Numbered from the stretch's first letter, positions 25,302 to 33,382 are shown. The stretch: DNA of 34,834 nucleotides from JBQTJJ01 sp052387235 (GCA_052387235.1 JBQTJJ010000162.1:1-34834); one strand, 5' to 3'. Notes: generated from the letters alone by a model not told the origin. Numbers and translations: made by a program.

Positions 25302-25314
25302 GGGCCGGCCTCAG
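25298..25314. terminator. Compact bidirectional terminator containing both stop codons
   Basis: CTGAGG-5-CCTCAG is a perfect inverted repeat. It contains the TGA of the plus-strand glycosyltransferase (25299-25301) in one arm and the TGA of the minus-strand methyltransferase (25311-25313) in the other. Its convergent position supports a terminator role; there is no U-run. Confidence 0.5.
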
Positions 25315-26141
25315 GCCTGGACGGCGAGCAGCTTCACGCCGGAGATCCCGAGCTGGGAGAGCGAGCGCCGGGAAAGCTCGGGCGGGATGTGCACGGCCTC
25401 GGACTGGATCTCCAGCTTGGCCACCCGCAGCTGGGCCGCCAGCATGGCCCGCTGAAGGTCGTCGAGGGTGACCCGGTTGAGGGTGGCGTAGACCTCGAGG
25501 AACTCGTCGATCTGCTCGGGGGAATGGGTGCCGGCGGCCCGGACCTGGCGCTCGATCTCCTCGTCGCTCAGGCGGAACTGCACGAAGGCGTCGGGGATGC
25601 ACTGCCAGAGGTGGGCGCCGTGCTCCGAGGCGTACAGCGGCCAGATCTGCAGCATGAGGATGCCGCCCGGGCGGAGGATCCGCCGGATCTCCCGGAACAC
25701 CGCCACCGGGTCCTCGACGTGCTCGAAGGCGGACCAGGTGAAGACGAAGTCGAACGAGTCGTCGTCGGCGGGGAGGGTGCGCGGGTCGCAGGTGCGGAAC
25801 TCGAGGCAGTCGGGCAGGTCGGCCACGCCCTCCTCGCGGGCCCGCCGCTCCAGCCAGGTGACGTCGGTGGGGATGATGTCGAAGCCGACCATCGACGTCG
25901 GCTCGGCCTTGTGCGCCACCCCCAGGTCGATGATGCCGTCACCGCAGCCCACGTCGGCGATGTCGCGCCCGGTGAGGCTGATGCCGTCGCCGGCCAGGAA
26001 GTCGATGACCTGGTCGGCCGCGTCCTTGTAGTGCTCGGCGAACCAGGCCGACGTGTCGCGGTCGGCCGTGGAGAGGCCCACGCCCGGTGCCGGGCCCACA
26101 TCGTCGGCTCCGGAGCCGCTCGCTCCCGACTGGTGCGTCAT
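25311..26141 (-). CDS. SAM methyltransferase, paralogue of the one at 28424
   Basis: This is a 276-residue class I methyltransferase. Motif I is IADVGCGDG (61-69); then come GFDIIPTDVTWL, FDFVFTWSAFEHVEDPVAV and ILRPGGILMLQIWP. The second half (HGAHLWQCIPDAFVQF, LNRVTLDDLQRAMLAAQ, HIPPEL, LGISGVKLLA) matches the methyltransferase at 28424-29248 block by block, so the two arose by duplication. The region between motif I and the C-terminus, which decides the substrate, has diverged moderately. The ATG at 26139-26141 has a weak ribosome site. It is the last gene of a four-gene minus operon, 40 bases after the coiled-coil gene. Likely substrate: a sugar of the glycan built by the operon's glycosyltransferase (inference). 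Confidence 0.86.
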   Translation of the reverse strand: MTHQSGASGSGADDVGPAPGVGLSTADRDTSAWFAEHYKDAADQVIDFLAGDGISLTGRDIADVGCGDGIIDLGVAHKAEPTSMVGFDIIPTDVTWLERRAREEGVADLPDCLEFRTCDPRTLPADDDSFDFVFTWSAFEHVEDPVAVFREIRRILRPGGILMLQIWPLYASEHGAHLWQCIPDAFVQFRLSDEEIERQVRAAGTHSPEQIDEFLEVYATLNRVTLDDLQRAMLAAQLRVAKLEIQSEAVHIPPELSRRSLSQLGISGVKLLAVQA

Positions 26142-26181
26142 CCGGTCGGAGCGTAGCCGAGGCGCGCCGCCGTCCTGCCCG

Positions 26182-26484
26182 TCAGAGGGCGTTGCGAACG
26201 GCCCAGATCCGGCTGGCCAGCTTGAAGGCCTTGGACCGGCGCATCTGCTCGTGGGTGGTGCGCAGCTCGTCGTGCTCGCGGCGCAGGCCCTCCATCTCCT
26301 GGCGCAGGACCTTGAGCTCGTCGCCGGCCGCGATGAGGCGCTGGGTCAGGTCCATGACCCGCGCGTTGGCGACGTCGAAGTCACGCAGGGCCTGGGCGAG
26401 GGAGAGCCGGTCGAGCTCGTGCTCGATACCCGTGGCGGGAGGCGTGGCCCCCCGGACGGGTCGTGGTTCGGTTCCCGTGCTCAT
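26182..26484 (-). CDS. Small coiled-coil protein in the glycan operon
   Basis: This 100-residue cytoplasmic protein has a disordered Pro/Thr/Arg N-terminus (about 20 residues) and then one long helix with heptad spacing (DRLSLAQALRDFDVANARVM through LRREHDELRTTHEQMRRSKA). It ends in SKAFKLASRIWAVRNAL, a basic amphipathic tail of the kind often found at the ends of glycosyltransferases, which could touch the membrane. No catalytic domain is present. The ATG at 26482-26484 overlaps the stop of the GT2-GT4 gene (ATGA) and follows GGAG 6 bases away. It may hold the operon's enzymes together or act as a length gauge; both are inference. Confidence 0.78.
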   Translation of the reverse strand: MSTGTEPRPVRGATPPATGIEHELDRLSLAQALRDFDVANARVMDLTQRLIAAGDELKVLRQEMEGLRREHDELRTTHEQMRRSKAFKLASRIWAVRNAL

Positions 26485-28427
26485 GTCTCGCTCCATTCTG
26501 CCCGAGGGCCGCCTCCTCGCGCCGGTCCCGCGAGTAGAGATCGGTAGACCTCCACCAGCTTTGCAGCCGTGACGTCCCAGGTGTAATCGGCGCCGAAGGC
26601 GAGGGCGGCCCGCACCTGCTCGGCGGCCAGGTCGGGGTCGACCAGCAGGCGTTCGGCCGCGTCGGCCATCGACCGGGCGCTCCAGTCCTCCGCCACCACC
26701 GGCAGGTCGCCCACGACCTCGCCCAGGGGGCCGAAGGGGACGAGGACGGTGGGGGTGTTGAAGCGCGCCGCCTCGTAGGGCACCAGTCCGAAGCCCTCGG
26801 CCGACGTGGGGTACAGCACCACGGCGGCGTGGTGGAGCAGCCAGTTCCGCTCCTCCGAGGTGACGTCGGGGATGGCGTAGACGTGGTCGCCCTCGGTGCC
26901 GGGACGTGCCTCGTGGGCCCGGGACGAGCCGAACGGCACGGCCGCGCCGGCCAGCACGAGGGAGAGGTCGAAGCCGCGCCGGCGCAGCTCGGCCACCACG
27001 TCGATGGCGATGTCCCGGTTCTTGTGGGCGTAGTTGGTGCCGAGGACGACGGCGAACTCGCCGGCCACGAAGTTGCGCAGGAGCAGCTCGCGGGGGAGGG
27101 CCTCGGACTCGTCGCCCCGGAGGTGGTCGGTGCCGTTCTCCACCACCGACACCCGTTCCGCCTCCACCGGCAGTCGCTCCAGGGCCAGGTGGGCCCGCAC
27201 GTCGTGGGAGATGGCGATGATCCCGTCGACCGCGCCCGCCACCTGGCGCATGGCCTCGCGGTGGGCCAGCCACACGTCGGCCGAGGCGTGGTAGATGCCG
27301 ACGTGGTACGAGGTCAGGTCCTGGATGGTGACCGCGGTGCGGGCCGGCACCTTGTACCAGGAGGGGTGCAGCGAGGTCACGGGCTGGAACGGGCGGTGGG
27401 CCACGTCGACCCGGCCGAACCCGCTGACGTCGCCGTCCGGCACGTAGCGGGCCTCGACCTTGGGGTCGGACAGCACCCCGGCCGCGTACCGCGGGATGTC
27501 GGTCGCAAGGGCCACGCAGACCTTCTCGACGTCGTGGCGTCGGGCCAGGGCCGCCACCAGCGACGTGGTCTGGACCTGGGTTCCCATCTCCTTCGGACCG
27601 AGGCAGGAGCCGTCGACGAGCACCCGCAGCCCCAGCACCTTGGCCCGGCTGGCGCCGAACACCGTGGCCAGGGCCGAGTGGTCGGAGAGCGACTGCTCGT
27701 CGCAGATGCGCTCGAAGAACGGGTGCTGGCCGAGCAGCCACCGGCGCTCCGGGTCGTCCAGCCACGAGTCCTGCACGGGGTTCAGGTCGAACGGGCGGGC
27801 CACGAACGTGGCCGGGTCCACCAGGTCCAGGAAGCCCTTGCGCCGGCCCCGCAGGCTGAAGTCGGCCAGGGCCAGGACGGGGCGGAGGTCCCCGACGTCG
27901 GAGAGCAGCCCCACCGCCGAGAGTGCGTAGGACGAGATGAGCACGGCCGGCCCGGTGGCGAACGGCACCGGGGCCGGCTGCTGGGCCGGTCCCATCTCAC
28001 GCAGGAGCCGGGTGATGGACTCCTCGTCGTAGCTCTCGACCTGGTGCGAGGCGGCCGTGTTCCGGTGGGGGAAGCTGAGGAAGGCGGCGGCGTTGCAGAA
28101 GAACGACACGGTGGCGACCCGCAGGTCGTGCTCCACCATCGCCGCGGCCCGGTCCAGGACACCGCTGGGGAACACGGCCGTGTCGGTGACGGCCAGGACG
28201 TGGGACCGGTGCTCCGCCCAGACCTGGTTGACGAGGTCGGAGGCCGACTCCGCCAGGACGGCGCGGGCGCCGAAGTCCACCAGCGGGGCGATGGCGTCCA
28301 GGTCGGGCCCGCCGATCACCACCACCAGGTCGGGCTCGGCCCGGCGCAGCGAGGCGAGTGTCGCGGCGAACGCGTCCGGCCCGGCGCCGGCGAAGACGGC
28401 GGCGACGACCTGGCGGCGCGCCGTCAT
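26481..28427 (-). CDS. Two-domain glycosyltransferase (degenerate GT2 fused to GT4)
   Basis: This protein has 648 residues. The C-terminal part (about 275-640) is a GT-B family 4 enzyme: VLVDGSCLGPKEMGTQVQTT, VVENGTDHL, VLGTNYAHKNRDIAIDVVAE, and the donor-site motif PTSAEGFGLVPYEAARFNTP with its two glutamates. The N-terminal 250 residues look like a GT-A/GT2 fold: VLAVTDTAVFPSGVLDRAAAMV aligns with VLLVNSDVVLPLNLIGAMV of the neighbouring GT2 enzyme, but TDT stands where DxD or NSD is expected. That domain may be inactive or use another mechanism. The ATG at 28425-28427 overlaps the stop of the upstream methyltransferase by 4 bases and is much better supported than longer upstream starts. It is the second gene of the operon. 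Donor and acceptor are unknown. Confidence 0.85.
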   Translation of the reverse strand: MTARRQVVAAVFAGAGPDAFAATLASLRRAEPDLVVVIGGPDLDAIAPLVDFGARAVLAESASDLVNQVWAEHRSHVLAVTDTAVFPSGVLDRAAAMVEHDLRVATVSFFCNAAAFLSFPHRNTAASHQVESYDEESITRLLREMGPAQQPAPVPFATGPAVLISSYALSAVGLLSDVGDLRPVLALADFSLRGRRKGFLDLVDPATFVARPFDLNPVQDSWLDDPERRWLLGQHPFFERICDEQSLSDHSALATVFGASRAKVLGLRVLVDGSCLGPKEMGTQVQTTSLVAALARRHDVEKVCVALATDIPRYAAGVLSDPKVEARYVPDGDVSGFGRVDVAHRPFQPVTSLHPSWYKVPARTAVTIQDLTSYHVGIYHASADVWLAHREAMRQVAGAVDGIIAISHDVRAHLALERLPVEAERVSVVENGTDHLRGDESEALPRELLLRNFVAGEFAVVLGTNYAHKNRDIAIDVVAELRRRGFDLSLVLAGAAVPFGSSRAHEARPGTEGDHVYAIPDVTSEERNWLLHHAAVVLYPTSAEGFGLVPYEAARFNTPTVLVPFGPLGEVVGDLPVVAEDWSARSMADAAERLLVDPDLAAEQVRAALAFGADYTWDVTAAKLVEVYRSLLAGPARGGGPRAEWSET

Positions 28428-29248
28428 CGGGGCGCGGCCAGGAGCTTCACGCCCGAGACGGCGAGGAGGCTGAGGGGGAGATGGGCGATGTCCTCCGGGA
28501 TGTGGAAGCACTCGGACAGCAGCTGGAGCTTCACGACGTCGAAGCCGGCGGCCAGGAGGGACCGGTGGAGGTCGTCGAGGGTCACCCGGTTGAGCTCGCG
28601 GAAGGCGCCGAGGAGGGCGTCGGTCCAGGCCGGCCCCTGGCCGGGGTTGGCGAGCACGTGGCGCTCCACCGCGGCCGGGTCCCAGAGGAGCTGGGCGAAG
28701 CCGTCGGGGAACCAGTCCCACAGATGGGACCCGTGCTTGGAGTGGTAGAAGGGCCAGAGCTGGATCATGAGCAGCCCGCCGGGGCGCAGGATCCGGTGCA
28801 CTTCCTTCAGCACGGCCACCGGCCGCAGGACGTGCTCGAAGGCGGACCACGAAAAGACGTGGTCGAAGCTGCCGTCGGCGGCCGGCAGGGTGGTGTTCGT
28901 GCACTGCTCGAACCGCAGCTGGGGCGGCAGCTCGTCGGCCACGCCCCGGGCCCGGGCGCGGGCGCGCAGGGCGGCGGTGTCGACCTCGGCCACGTCGTAG
29001 CCCACCAGCAGGGCCGGCGCCGCCTTCTGGAACACCCCGAGGTCCATGACCCCGTCGCCGCAGCCGATGTCGGCCATGCGGGTGCCGGCCAGGTCGATCC
29101 CCTCGTCGCCGAAGAACTGCACCACCTCGGCCGCCGCCGTCGTGAAGCTCTCCTCCGGCCACTCCGGCGGCGCCGGCGGCGCGGCCTGCTCGGGCGTGAC
29201 CTCGGGCTCGCTGCGCCTCAGGCGGTCCCGGAGTATGGACGGCCTCAC
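28424..29248 (-). CDS. SAM methyltransferase heading the glycan operon
   Basis: This 274-residue class I methyltransferase has motif I MADIGCGDG (58-66), then VGYDVAEVDTAAL, FDHVFSWSAFEHVLRPVAV and ILRPGGLLMIQLWP. It shares the whole C-terminal pattern (HGSHLWDWFPDGFAQL, LNRVTLDDLHRSLLAAG, HIPEDIAHL, VSGVKLLA) with the methyltransferase at 25311, four genes away in the same operon. The N-terminus is basic (RDRLRR) and then proline-rich. The start is GTG at 29246-29248, with TAGAGT 29 bases upstream as a possible -10 box. Its stop overlaps the start of the GT2-GT4 gene, implying that methylation and sugar transfer are expressed in step. Confidence 0.86.
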   Translation of the reverse strand: MRPSILRDRLRRSEPEVTPEQAAPPAPPEWPEESFTTAAAEVVQFFGDEGIDLAGTRMADIGCGDGVMDLGVFQKAAPALLVGYDVAEVDTAALRARARARGVADELPPQLRFEQCTNTTLPAADGSFDHVFSWSAFEHVLRPVAVLKEVHRILRPGGLLMIQLWPFYHSKHGSHLWDWFPDGFAQLLWDPAAVERHVLANPGQGPAWTDALLGAFRELNRVTLDDLHRSLLAAGFDVVKLQLLSECFHIPEDIAHLPLSLLAVSGVKLLAAPR

Positions 29249-29277
29249 CCGGGCGCCTCGCCGCGTCGCACGGCCGA

Positions 29278-29283
29278 ACTCTA
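29278..29283 (-). promoter_or_regulatory. Possible -10 box of the methyltransferase-glycosyltransferase operon
   Basis: On the minus strand TAGAGT (TANNNT) lies in the 80-base gap before the first gene of the operon. No convincing -35 box is visible at 16-18 bp, so this is tentative. Confidence 0.3.
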
Positions 29284-29328
29284 CGTGGCGGCAGAAACGC
29301 CTCCCAATCCGGCCGGGACCGCGCGGGG

Positions 29329-30450
29329 TCAGTCAGGGGCGGTGAGCAGCCCGGCCCTGGTCGACAGCGACATGCCCCGGCGGAACTGGCGGATCACGTT
29401 GGCGTCGAGGCCGTTCGTGACATAGGCGAACGACAGACCGGACTCGGGGTCGGCCCATGCCACCTGGCCGCCGGCGCCGTTGTGGCCGAAGGCGCGGGCA
29501 GAGACCGACGAGCCGAAGCCCCGAAGGAAGCCGAGGCCGTCGCTGCCGGCCAGCACCAGGCCGAGGGCCCGGTTGGCGGGCATGTTGAACAGCGGATCGG
29601 CGAAGGAGTTCCGCACCGTGCCGGTGGCGTCGGCGAGGACGTCGGGTCGCCAGATCCCGTCCGGGTCGTGGAGGAGCCGCTGGTAGTACAGGGCCAGGTC
29701 TGCGGCCCGCATCACCCCGCCGGCGCCCGGCACGCCTACGGCCCGCACCTCGGGCAGGTTGAAGGCGAGCAGGTGGCTGTCGGTGACCTCGGTGGACGGG
29801 AGCCGGCGGACCCCGATGGCCGCCTCCAGCTCGTCGGGCGTGGCCGGCTCGCCGCGCGACTCGAGCGTGGCGATCCCGTCCTGGTCGCCGGGAGCGAGCC
29901 CGAGCACCCGGCGGGGCAGGCCGGCCGGGCCGGTGACGAGCTGCTCGACCACGTCGCGGTGGTCGTGCCCGTCGATCCGCTCCAGCAGCTCGGCCAGGAC
30001 CCAGTGGGCCGACGTGGGGTGGTACTCGAAGGCGGTGCCGGGCTCCCACGCCAGCTTCCACTCCCCGAAGGCCCGGAGGCGGCCCTGGCGGGTCTCCCAG
30101 TCCGGGGGCATCAGCGTCTCGTTGGGGAAGCCCGACGTGTGGAGCAGCACCTGCTCCACCGTCACCACGTGCTTGCCCAGGGTCCCGAACTCGGGGACGT
30201 AGTCGGCCACCGGCCGGGACGGGTCCAGGTCGCCCCGGCCCACCAGCACCCATACGGCCGAGGCCACGATCGGCTTGGTGCAGGAGAACACCGAGTAGCG
30301 GGTGCTCGGGCCGGCGTCGCCGAAGGCCTCGAAGGCCACGACCTCGCCGGCCAGGCCCACCGCCACCTGGCACGAGGGCACGATGCCCTCGTCGACGTCC
30401 CGGCGGGCCCGGTCCAGCAAGGCGGCGAGCTTCCCGGCCGAGACGCCCAT
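29329..30450 (-). CDS. Serine hydrolase of the beta-lactamase/DD-peptidase fold
   Basis: This 373-residue protein belongs to the class C beta-lactamase/esterase family (Pfam Beta-lactamase). The SxxK motif is S56-C-T-K59 (VFSCTKP), the second catalytic residue is probably Y143 in FEYHPTSAHW, and HNGAGGQ near the C-terminus replaces the KTG motif. LLHTSGFPN is another family hallmark. There is no signal peptide, so it is probably cytoplasmic and more likely an esterase or amidase than a resistance enzyme. The ATG at 30448-30450 is chosen over a TTG three codons earlier because TAGCTT lies 7 bases upstream, a leaderless arrangement. It is divergent from the amidase gene with only 41 bases between starts. 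The substrate is unknown. Confidence 0.87.
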   Translation of the reverse strand: MGVSAGKLAALLDRARRDVDEGIVPSCQVAVGLAGEVVAFEAFGDAGPSTRYSVFSCTKPIVASAVWVLVGRGDLDPSRPVADYVPEFGTLGKHVVTVEQVLLHTSGFPNETLMPPDWETRQGRLRAFGEWKLAWEPGTAFEYHPTSAHWVLAELLERIDGHDHRDVVEQLVTGPAGLPRRVLGLAPGDQDGIATLESRGEPATPDELEAAIGVRRLPSTEVTDSHLLAFNLPEVRAVGVPGAGGVMRAADLALYYQRLLHDPDGIWRPDVLADATGTVRNSFADPLFNMPANRALGLVLAGSDGLGFLRGFGSSVSARAFGHNGAGGQVAWADPESGLSFAYVTNGLDANVIRQFRRGMSLSTRAGLLTAPD

Positions 30451-30457
30451 AGGGCGC

Positions 30458-30463
30458 AAGCTA
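30458..30463 (-). promoter_or_regulatory. -10 box of the leaderless serine-hydrolase gene
   Basis: On the minus strand TAGCTT (TANNNT) ends 7 bases before the ATG, with no ribosome site in between, so the transcript should begin at or next to the start codon. This fixes the choice of start. Confidence 0.4.
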
Positions 30464-30491
30464 CCCCGATCGGTGACAAGCTCTTCACCCC

Positions 30492-32339
30492 GTGGGCCAG
30501 CTTCCCCGCCGCCCCTTGGTCGTGGCCGCCCTCGCCGTGCTGCTCGCCGGCGCGGGGGCGGTGGTTCCGGTGCGGATGGCGTGGAGCGCGCCCGAGCTCC
30601 GCTACCTCGAGCTGGCCGCCCCTTCCGCTCCCACCATGCCCGTGCCCTTCCGCCGCCTGGCCCTGCCCGTGGCGCGGACCCGCTCCGTGCCGTTCGCCGC
30701 CACCCACCTGGGCGTGCGCTGGACGGGCGCCGAGGACGCGGGGGTCGAGGTGCGGACCGCGCCGGCGACGGGCCGGTGGGGTCCGTGGCGGGCGGTGGAG
30801 GTGGCTCACGACCTCGGGAGCGAGGAGCGCCGGCGGGTGGTATCGGGCCTGCTCCGGGTGGACGGGGCCCGGCAGGTGCAGGTGCGGGCCGGCGGGGAGG
30901 CCCGGTCCCTCCGGGTGGCGGTCATCGACGCCGAGCACGGGCCCCGGCACCTGGTGCGGGACCGGCCGGCCGGCGCCGGCGCCCAGGCGGCGGAGCCGGC
31001 GGTGGTGCCGCGGTCGGCGTGGGGGGCGGACGAGTCGCTGCGCCGGGCCCCGCCCGCCTTCGCGCCGGTGGACCGGATGGTCGTGCACCACACCGTCACG
31101 CCCAACGACGATCCCGACCCGGCCGCCACCATGCGGGCCATGTACGCCTTCCACGTCCGCGGGAACGGCTGGGACGACATCGGGTACAACTTCGTGATCG
31201 ACGGCGCCGGCCGTGTCTACGAGGGCCGCCACGCCCGGGTGTACGGGTCGGGGGAGACGCCCGACGGCGAGTCGGCCGCCGGCCACGGGGTGATCGGCGC
31301 ACACGCCGAGGACCAGAACGCCGGCTCGGTGGGCGTGGCCCTGCTGGGCACGTTCACCGACCGGGCGCCCGCGCCGCCCGCCCTCGACGCGCTGCAGCGG
31401 GTGCTGGCCTGGAAGGCGGACCGCCACGGGATGGACCCGGCCGGCTCGGCCCGGTGGGCCGGAGGCAGGGTCGTGCCCACCATCGCCGGCCACCGCGACG
31501 TCGGCTCCACCTCGTGCCCCGGCGACCTGCTCTACGCCCGCCTGCCGGAGCTGCGCCGGACCGTCGCCGCCGCCGTGGCCGCGGCGCGCGTCGCGCGCAC
31601 GCCCGGGTACTGGGCCGTCGGGCGGGACGGGCGGGTGCTGGGGTTCGGACGGGCCCCCGCCCTCCTGGCGCCGCTGGCCGCGCCCCTGGCGGCGCCCGCC
31701 GCCGCCATGGCGGCCACCCCGTCGGGGCAGGGGTACTGGGTCGCCACCGACGCCGGCCGGGTGCTTCCCTTCGGCGACGCCCTCCCGCTCGGCTCGCCCG
31801 AGCTGCTGGGCCTCCTCGGGCCGGCGGGCCGGCCGGTGGCGCTGGAGGCCACGCCCAGCGGCCTCGGCTACTGGGTGGCCGAGGAGGGCGGCCGGGTCCG
31901 CCCCTTCGGGGACGCACTCGACCACGGCGCGGCGCCGGGGCCGGTCGTCGACATGGCCCGGACCCCCACCGGCCGGGGCTACTGGCTGGCGGCGGCCGAC
32001 GGCCGGGTGTCGGCCCATGGCGACGCGCCCGACCTCGGGTCGGCCGCGGGCCGGGCCCGGGCCCCGGTCGTGGCCATCGCCGCCACTCCCAGCGGGCGGG
32101 GCTACTGGCTGGCGGCGGCCGACGGGACGGTGCTCACGTTCGGCGACGCCCGCCGGGCCGGCGGCCCCGCCGGGCGGGGAGGGGCAGCCCGGGTGGTCGA
32201 CCTCCGGCCCACGCCCTCGGGCCGCGGCTACTACGTGCTGGCGGCGGACGGCGGCCTGTTCGCGTTCGGCGACGCCGCCTTCCACGGCGCCCCCACCGCC
32301 CTGGCCCCGGGCGCGGTGGGCCTGGCGCTGGCCCGCTGA
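30492..32339 (+). CDS. Secreted PGRP-type N-acetylmuramoyl-L-alanine amidase with six C-terminal repeats
   Basis: This 615-residue cell-wall enzyme starts with a Sec signal or membrane anchor (residues 8-30). A beta-rich region follows (about 60-150). The amidase_2/PGRP domain spans about 165-360: PRSAWGADESLR, VVHHTVTP (H199/H200), GYNFVIDGAGRVYEGR, and AGHRDVGSTSCPGD (H334 and C342), giving the zinc site. Residues 370-615 hold six repeats of about 45 residues, each built around TPSGxGYWLAAADGxVxxFGDA; the first is shorter. Such repeats are frequent in surface proteins of Acidimicrobiia and may form a beta-propeller that binds wall polymer (inference). The GTG at 30492 has no ribosome site. 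It is divergent from the serine hydrolase gene. Confidence 0.9.
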   Translation: MGQLPRRPLVVAALAVLLAGAGAVVPVRMAWSAPELRYLELAAPSAPTMPVPFRRLALPVARTRSVPFAATHLGVRWTGAEDAGVEVRTAPATGRWGPWRAVEVAHDLGSEERRRVVSGLLRVDGARQVQVRAGGEARSLRVAVIDAEHGPRHLVRDRPAGAGAQAAEPAVVPRSAWGADESLRRAPPAFAPVDRMVVHHTVTPNDDPDPAATMRAMYAFHVRGNGWDDIGYNFVIDGAGRVYEGRHARVYGSGETPDGESAAGHGVIGAHAEDQNAGSVGVALLGTFTDRAPAPPALDALQRVLAWKADRHGMDPAGSARWAGGRVVPTIAGHRDVGSTSCPGDLLYARLPELRRTVAAAVAAARVARTPGYWAVGRDGRVLGFGRAPALLAPLAAPLAAPAAAMAATPSGQGYWVATDAGRVLPFGDALPLGSPELLGLLGPAGRPVALEATPSGLGYWVAEEGGRVRPFGDALDHGAAPGPVVDMARTPTGRGYWLAAADGRVSAHGDAPDLGSAAGRARAPVVAIAATPSGRGYWLAAADGTVLTFGDARRAGGPAGRGGAARVVDLRPTPSGRGYYVLAADGGLFAFGDAAFHGAPTALAPGAVGLALAR

Positions 32340-32349
32340 CCCCCCGGCG

Positions 32350-32817
32350 TCACTCCTCGGGCTCCCGCTCCTTGCGGCGCAGCATGTACGTGGCCAGGCT
32401 CAGGCCCACGAGCACGGCCCCGAGCACGCCCACCTCGAGCATCGACTCGGGCACGTCGCGGCCCTTCTCCGCGAAGGCCGACACCACCACGATCTCCTTG
32501 ATGGTGGCGATGATGCCCACCAGCAGGAAGGGCTCGGCCACCAGCCTGCGCTCCTCCAGGGTGGAGCGCACCGCGCTCAGCAGCTCGACCAGGATGAACA
32601 CGATCAGGAGCGAGTCGAGGACCGACTGCATGGCCTTGGTGACGCCGTCGTCGCCCGTCCTGGTGAGCAGCCCGTAGATGGTGTCGGCCAGCACCACGCC
32701 GGCGCAGCCCACCAGGGTGATCGCCACCAGGGCGTAGATCAGGTCCTCGGCCCACCGCAGACCGCGGTTGGTGAGCTGGGTCAGCAGGGGCTCCGGCTCC
32801 GCTTCCGCCTCGGGCAT
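32350..32817 (-). CDS. PsiE-like four-helix membrane protein
   Basis: This 155-residue inner-membrane protein has four hydrophobic segments (IYALVAITLVGCAGVVLA; SVLDSLLIVFILVELLSAV; FLLVGIIATIKEIVVV; VGVLGAVLVGLSLATYML) and an acidic start and end. The arrangement and ERRLVAEPFLLVGIIATIKE match the phosphate-starvation-inducible PsiE family, whose molecular role is unknown. The ATG at 32815-32817 lacks a ribosome site, but TACACT (32823-32828, minus strand) lies 5 bases upstream, suggesting a leaderless message. It lies between the convergent amidase gene and the orn gene on its own strand, and no phosphate-box was recognised. Confidence 0.78.
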   Translation of the reverse strand: MPEAEAEPEPLLTQLTNRGLRWAEDLIYALVAITLVGCAGVVLADTIYGLLTRTGDDGVTKAMQSVLDSLLIVFILVELLSAVRSTLEERRLVAEPFLLVGIIATIKEIVVVSAFAEKGRDVPESMLEVGVLGAVLVGLSLATYMLRRKEREPEE

Positions 32818-32822
32818 GGCGA

Positions 32823-32828
32823 AGTGTA
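32823..32828 (-). promoter_or_regulatory. Possible -10 box of the PsiE-like gene
   Basis: On the minus strand TACACT (TANNNT) lies 5 bases before the ATG, in the short gap after orn. This is a weak but consistent leaderless signal. Confidence 0.3.
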
Positions 32829-32844
32829 GAACGCCCCCCGGGGG

Positions 32845-33375
32845 CTACCGGAATATGGCGGAGCGGTAGTGGGCGAGCTCGGCGATGCTCTCCCGGATGT
32901 CGTCCAGCGCCCGGTGCGACCCCTGCTTCTTGGGGGCGGCGTCGTAGGCCTGCGGGTACCAGCGCCGGCACAGCTCCTTCACCGTGGACACGTCGATGGA
33001 GCGGTAGTGGAGCCAGGCCTCGATCTCGGGCAGGTGGGCGGCGAGGAAGCGGCGGTCCGTGCCGATCGAGTTGCCGCACAGCGGGACGGTGCGGCGCTCG
33101 GGCACGTGCGTCCTGATGAAGTCCAGGGTCTGGCGGCCCGCCTCCTCCAGCGTGAGCGTGGACGACTGGATGGCGGCCAGCAGGCCGCTGGCGGTGTGCA
33201 TCTCCCTCACCACGTCGTCCATGGCGGCCAGCGCCGCGGGCGGGGTGGCGACCACCAGGTCCGGGCCCTCGGCCACCACCTCCAGCTCGTCGTCGGTGAC
33301 CAGGGAGGCCACCTCGACGACGGTGCAGGTGGCGGGGTCCAGCCCGGTCATCTCGAGGTCCATCCAGACGAGCAC
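32845..33375 (-). CDS. orn: Oligoribonuclease
   Basis: This 176-residue 3'-to-5' exonuclease of the DEDDh family degrades RNA di- to pentanucleotides at the end of mRNA decay and also removes pGpG from cyclic-di-GMP breakdown. The catalytic residues are all present: D6 and E8 in WMDLEMTGLD, D107 in GNSIGTDRRFL, and H154 and D159 in SHRALDDIRESI. The C-terminal HYRSAIFR is typical. Length is standard. The start is GTG at 33373-33375, just before the family N-terminus, with TACGAT 7 bases upstream and no Shine-Dalgarno, so it is probably leaderless. It is divergent from dut with 32 bases between starts. Confidence 0.94.
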   Translation of the reverse strand: MLVWMDLEMTGLDPATCTVVEVASLVTDDELEVVAEGPDLVVATPPAALAAMDDVVREMHTASGLLAAIQSSTLTLEEAGRQTLDFIRTHVPERRTVPLCGNSIGTDRRFLAAHLPEIEAWLHYRSIDVSTVKELCRRWYPQAYDAAPKKQGSHRALDDIRESIAELAHYRSAIFR

Positions 33376-33382
33376 CCGGTCG

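Noticed and set aside
29329..30450. Reading the serine hydrolase as an antibiotic-resistance beta-lactamase
   Set aside because: It has no signal peptide, and the motifs (SCTK, YHP, HNG) are those of the broad esterase/DD-peptidase-like family.
31605..32330. DNA-level tandem repeat or recombination array at the end of the amidase gene
   Set aside because: The periodicity is in the protein (GYW...FGDA units); the DNA copies have diverged and show no long identical blocks.
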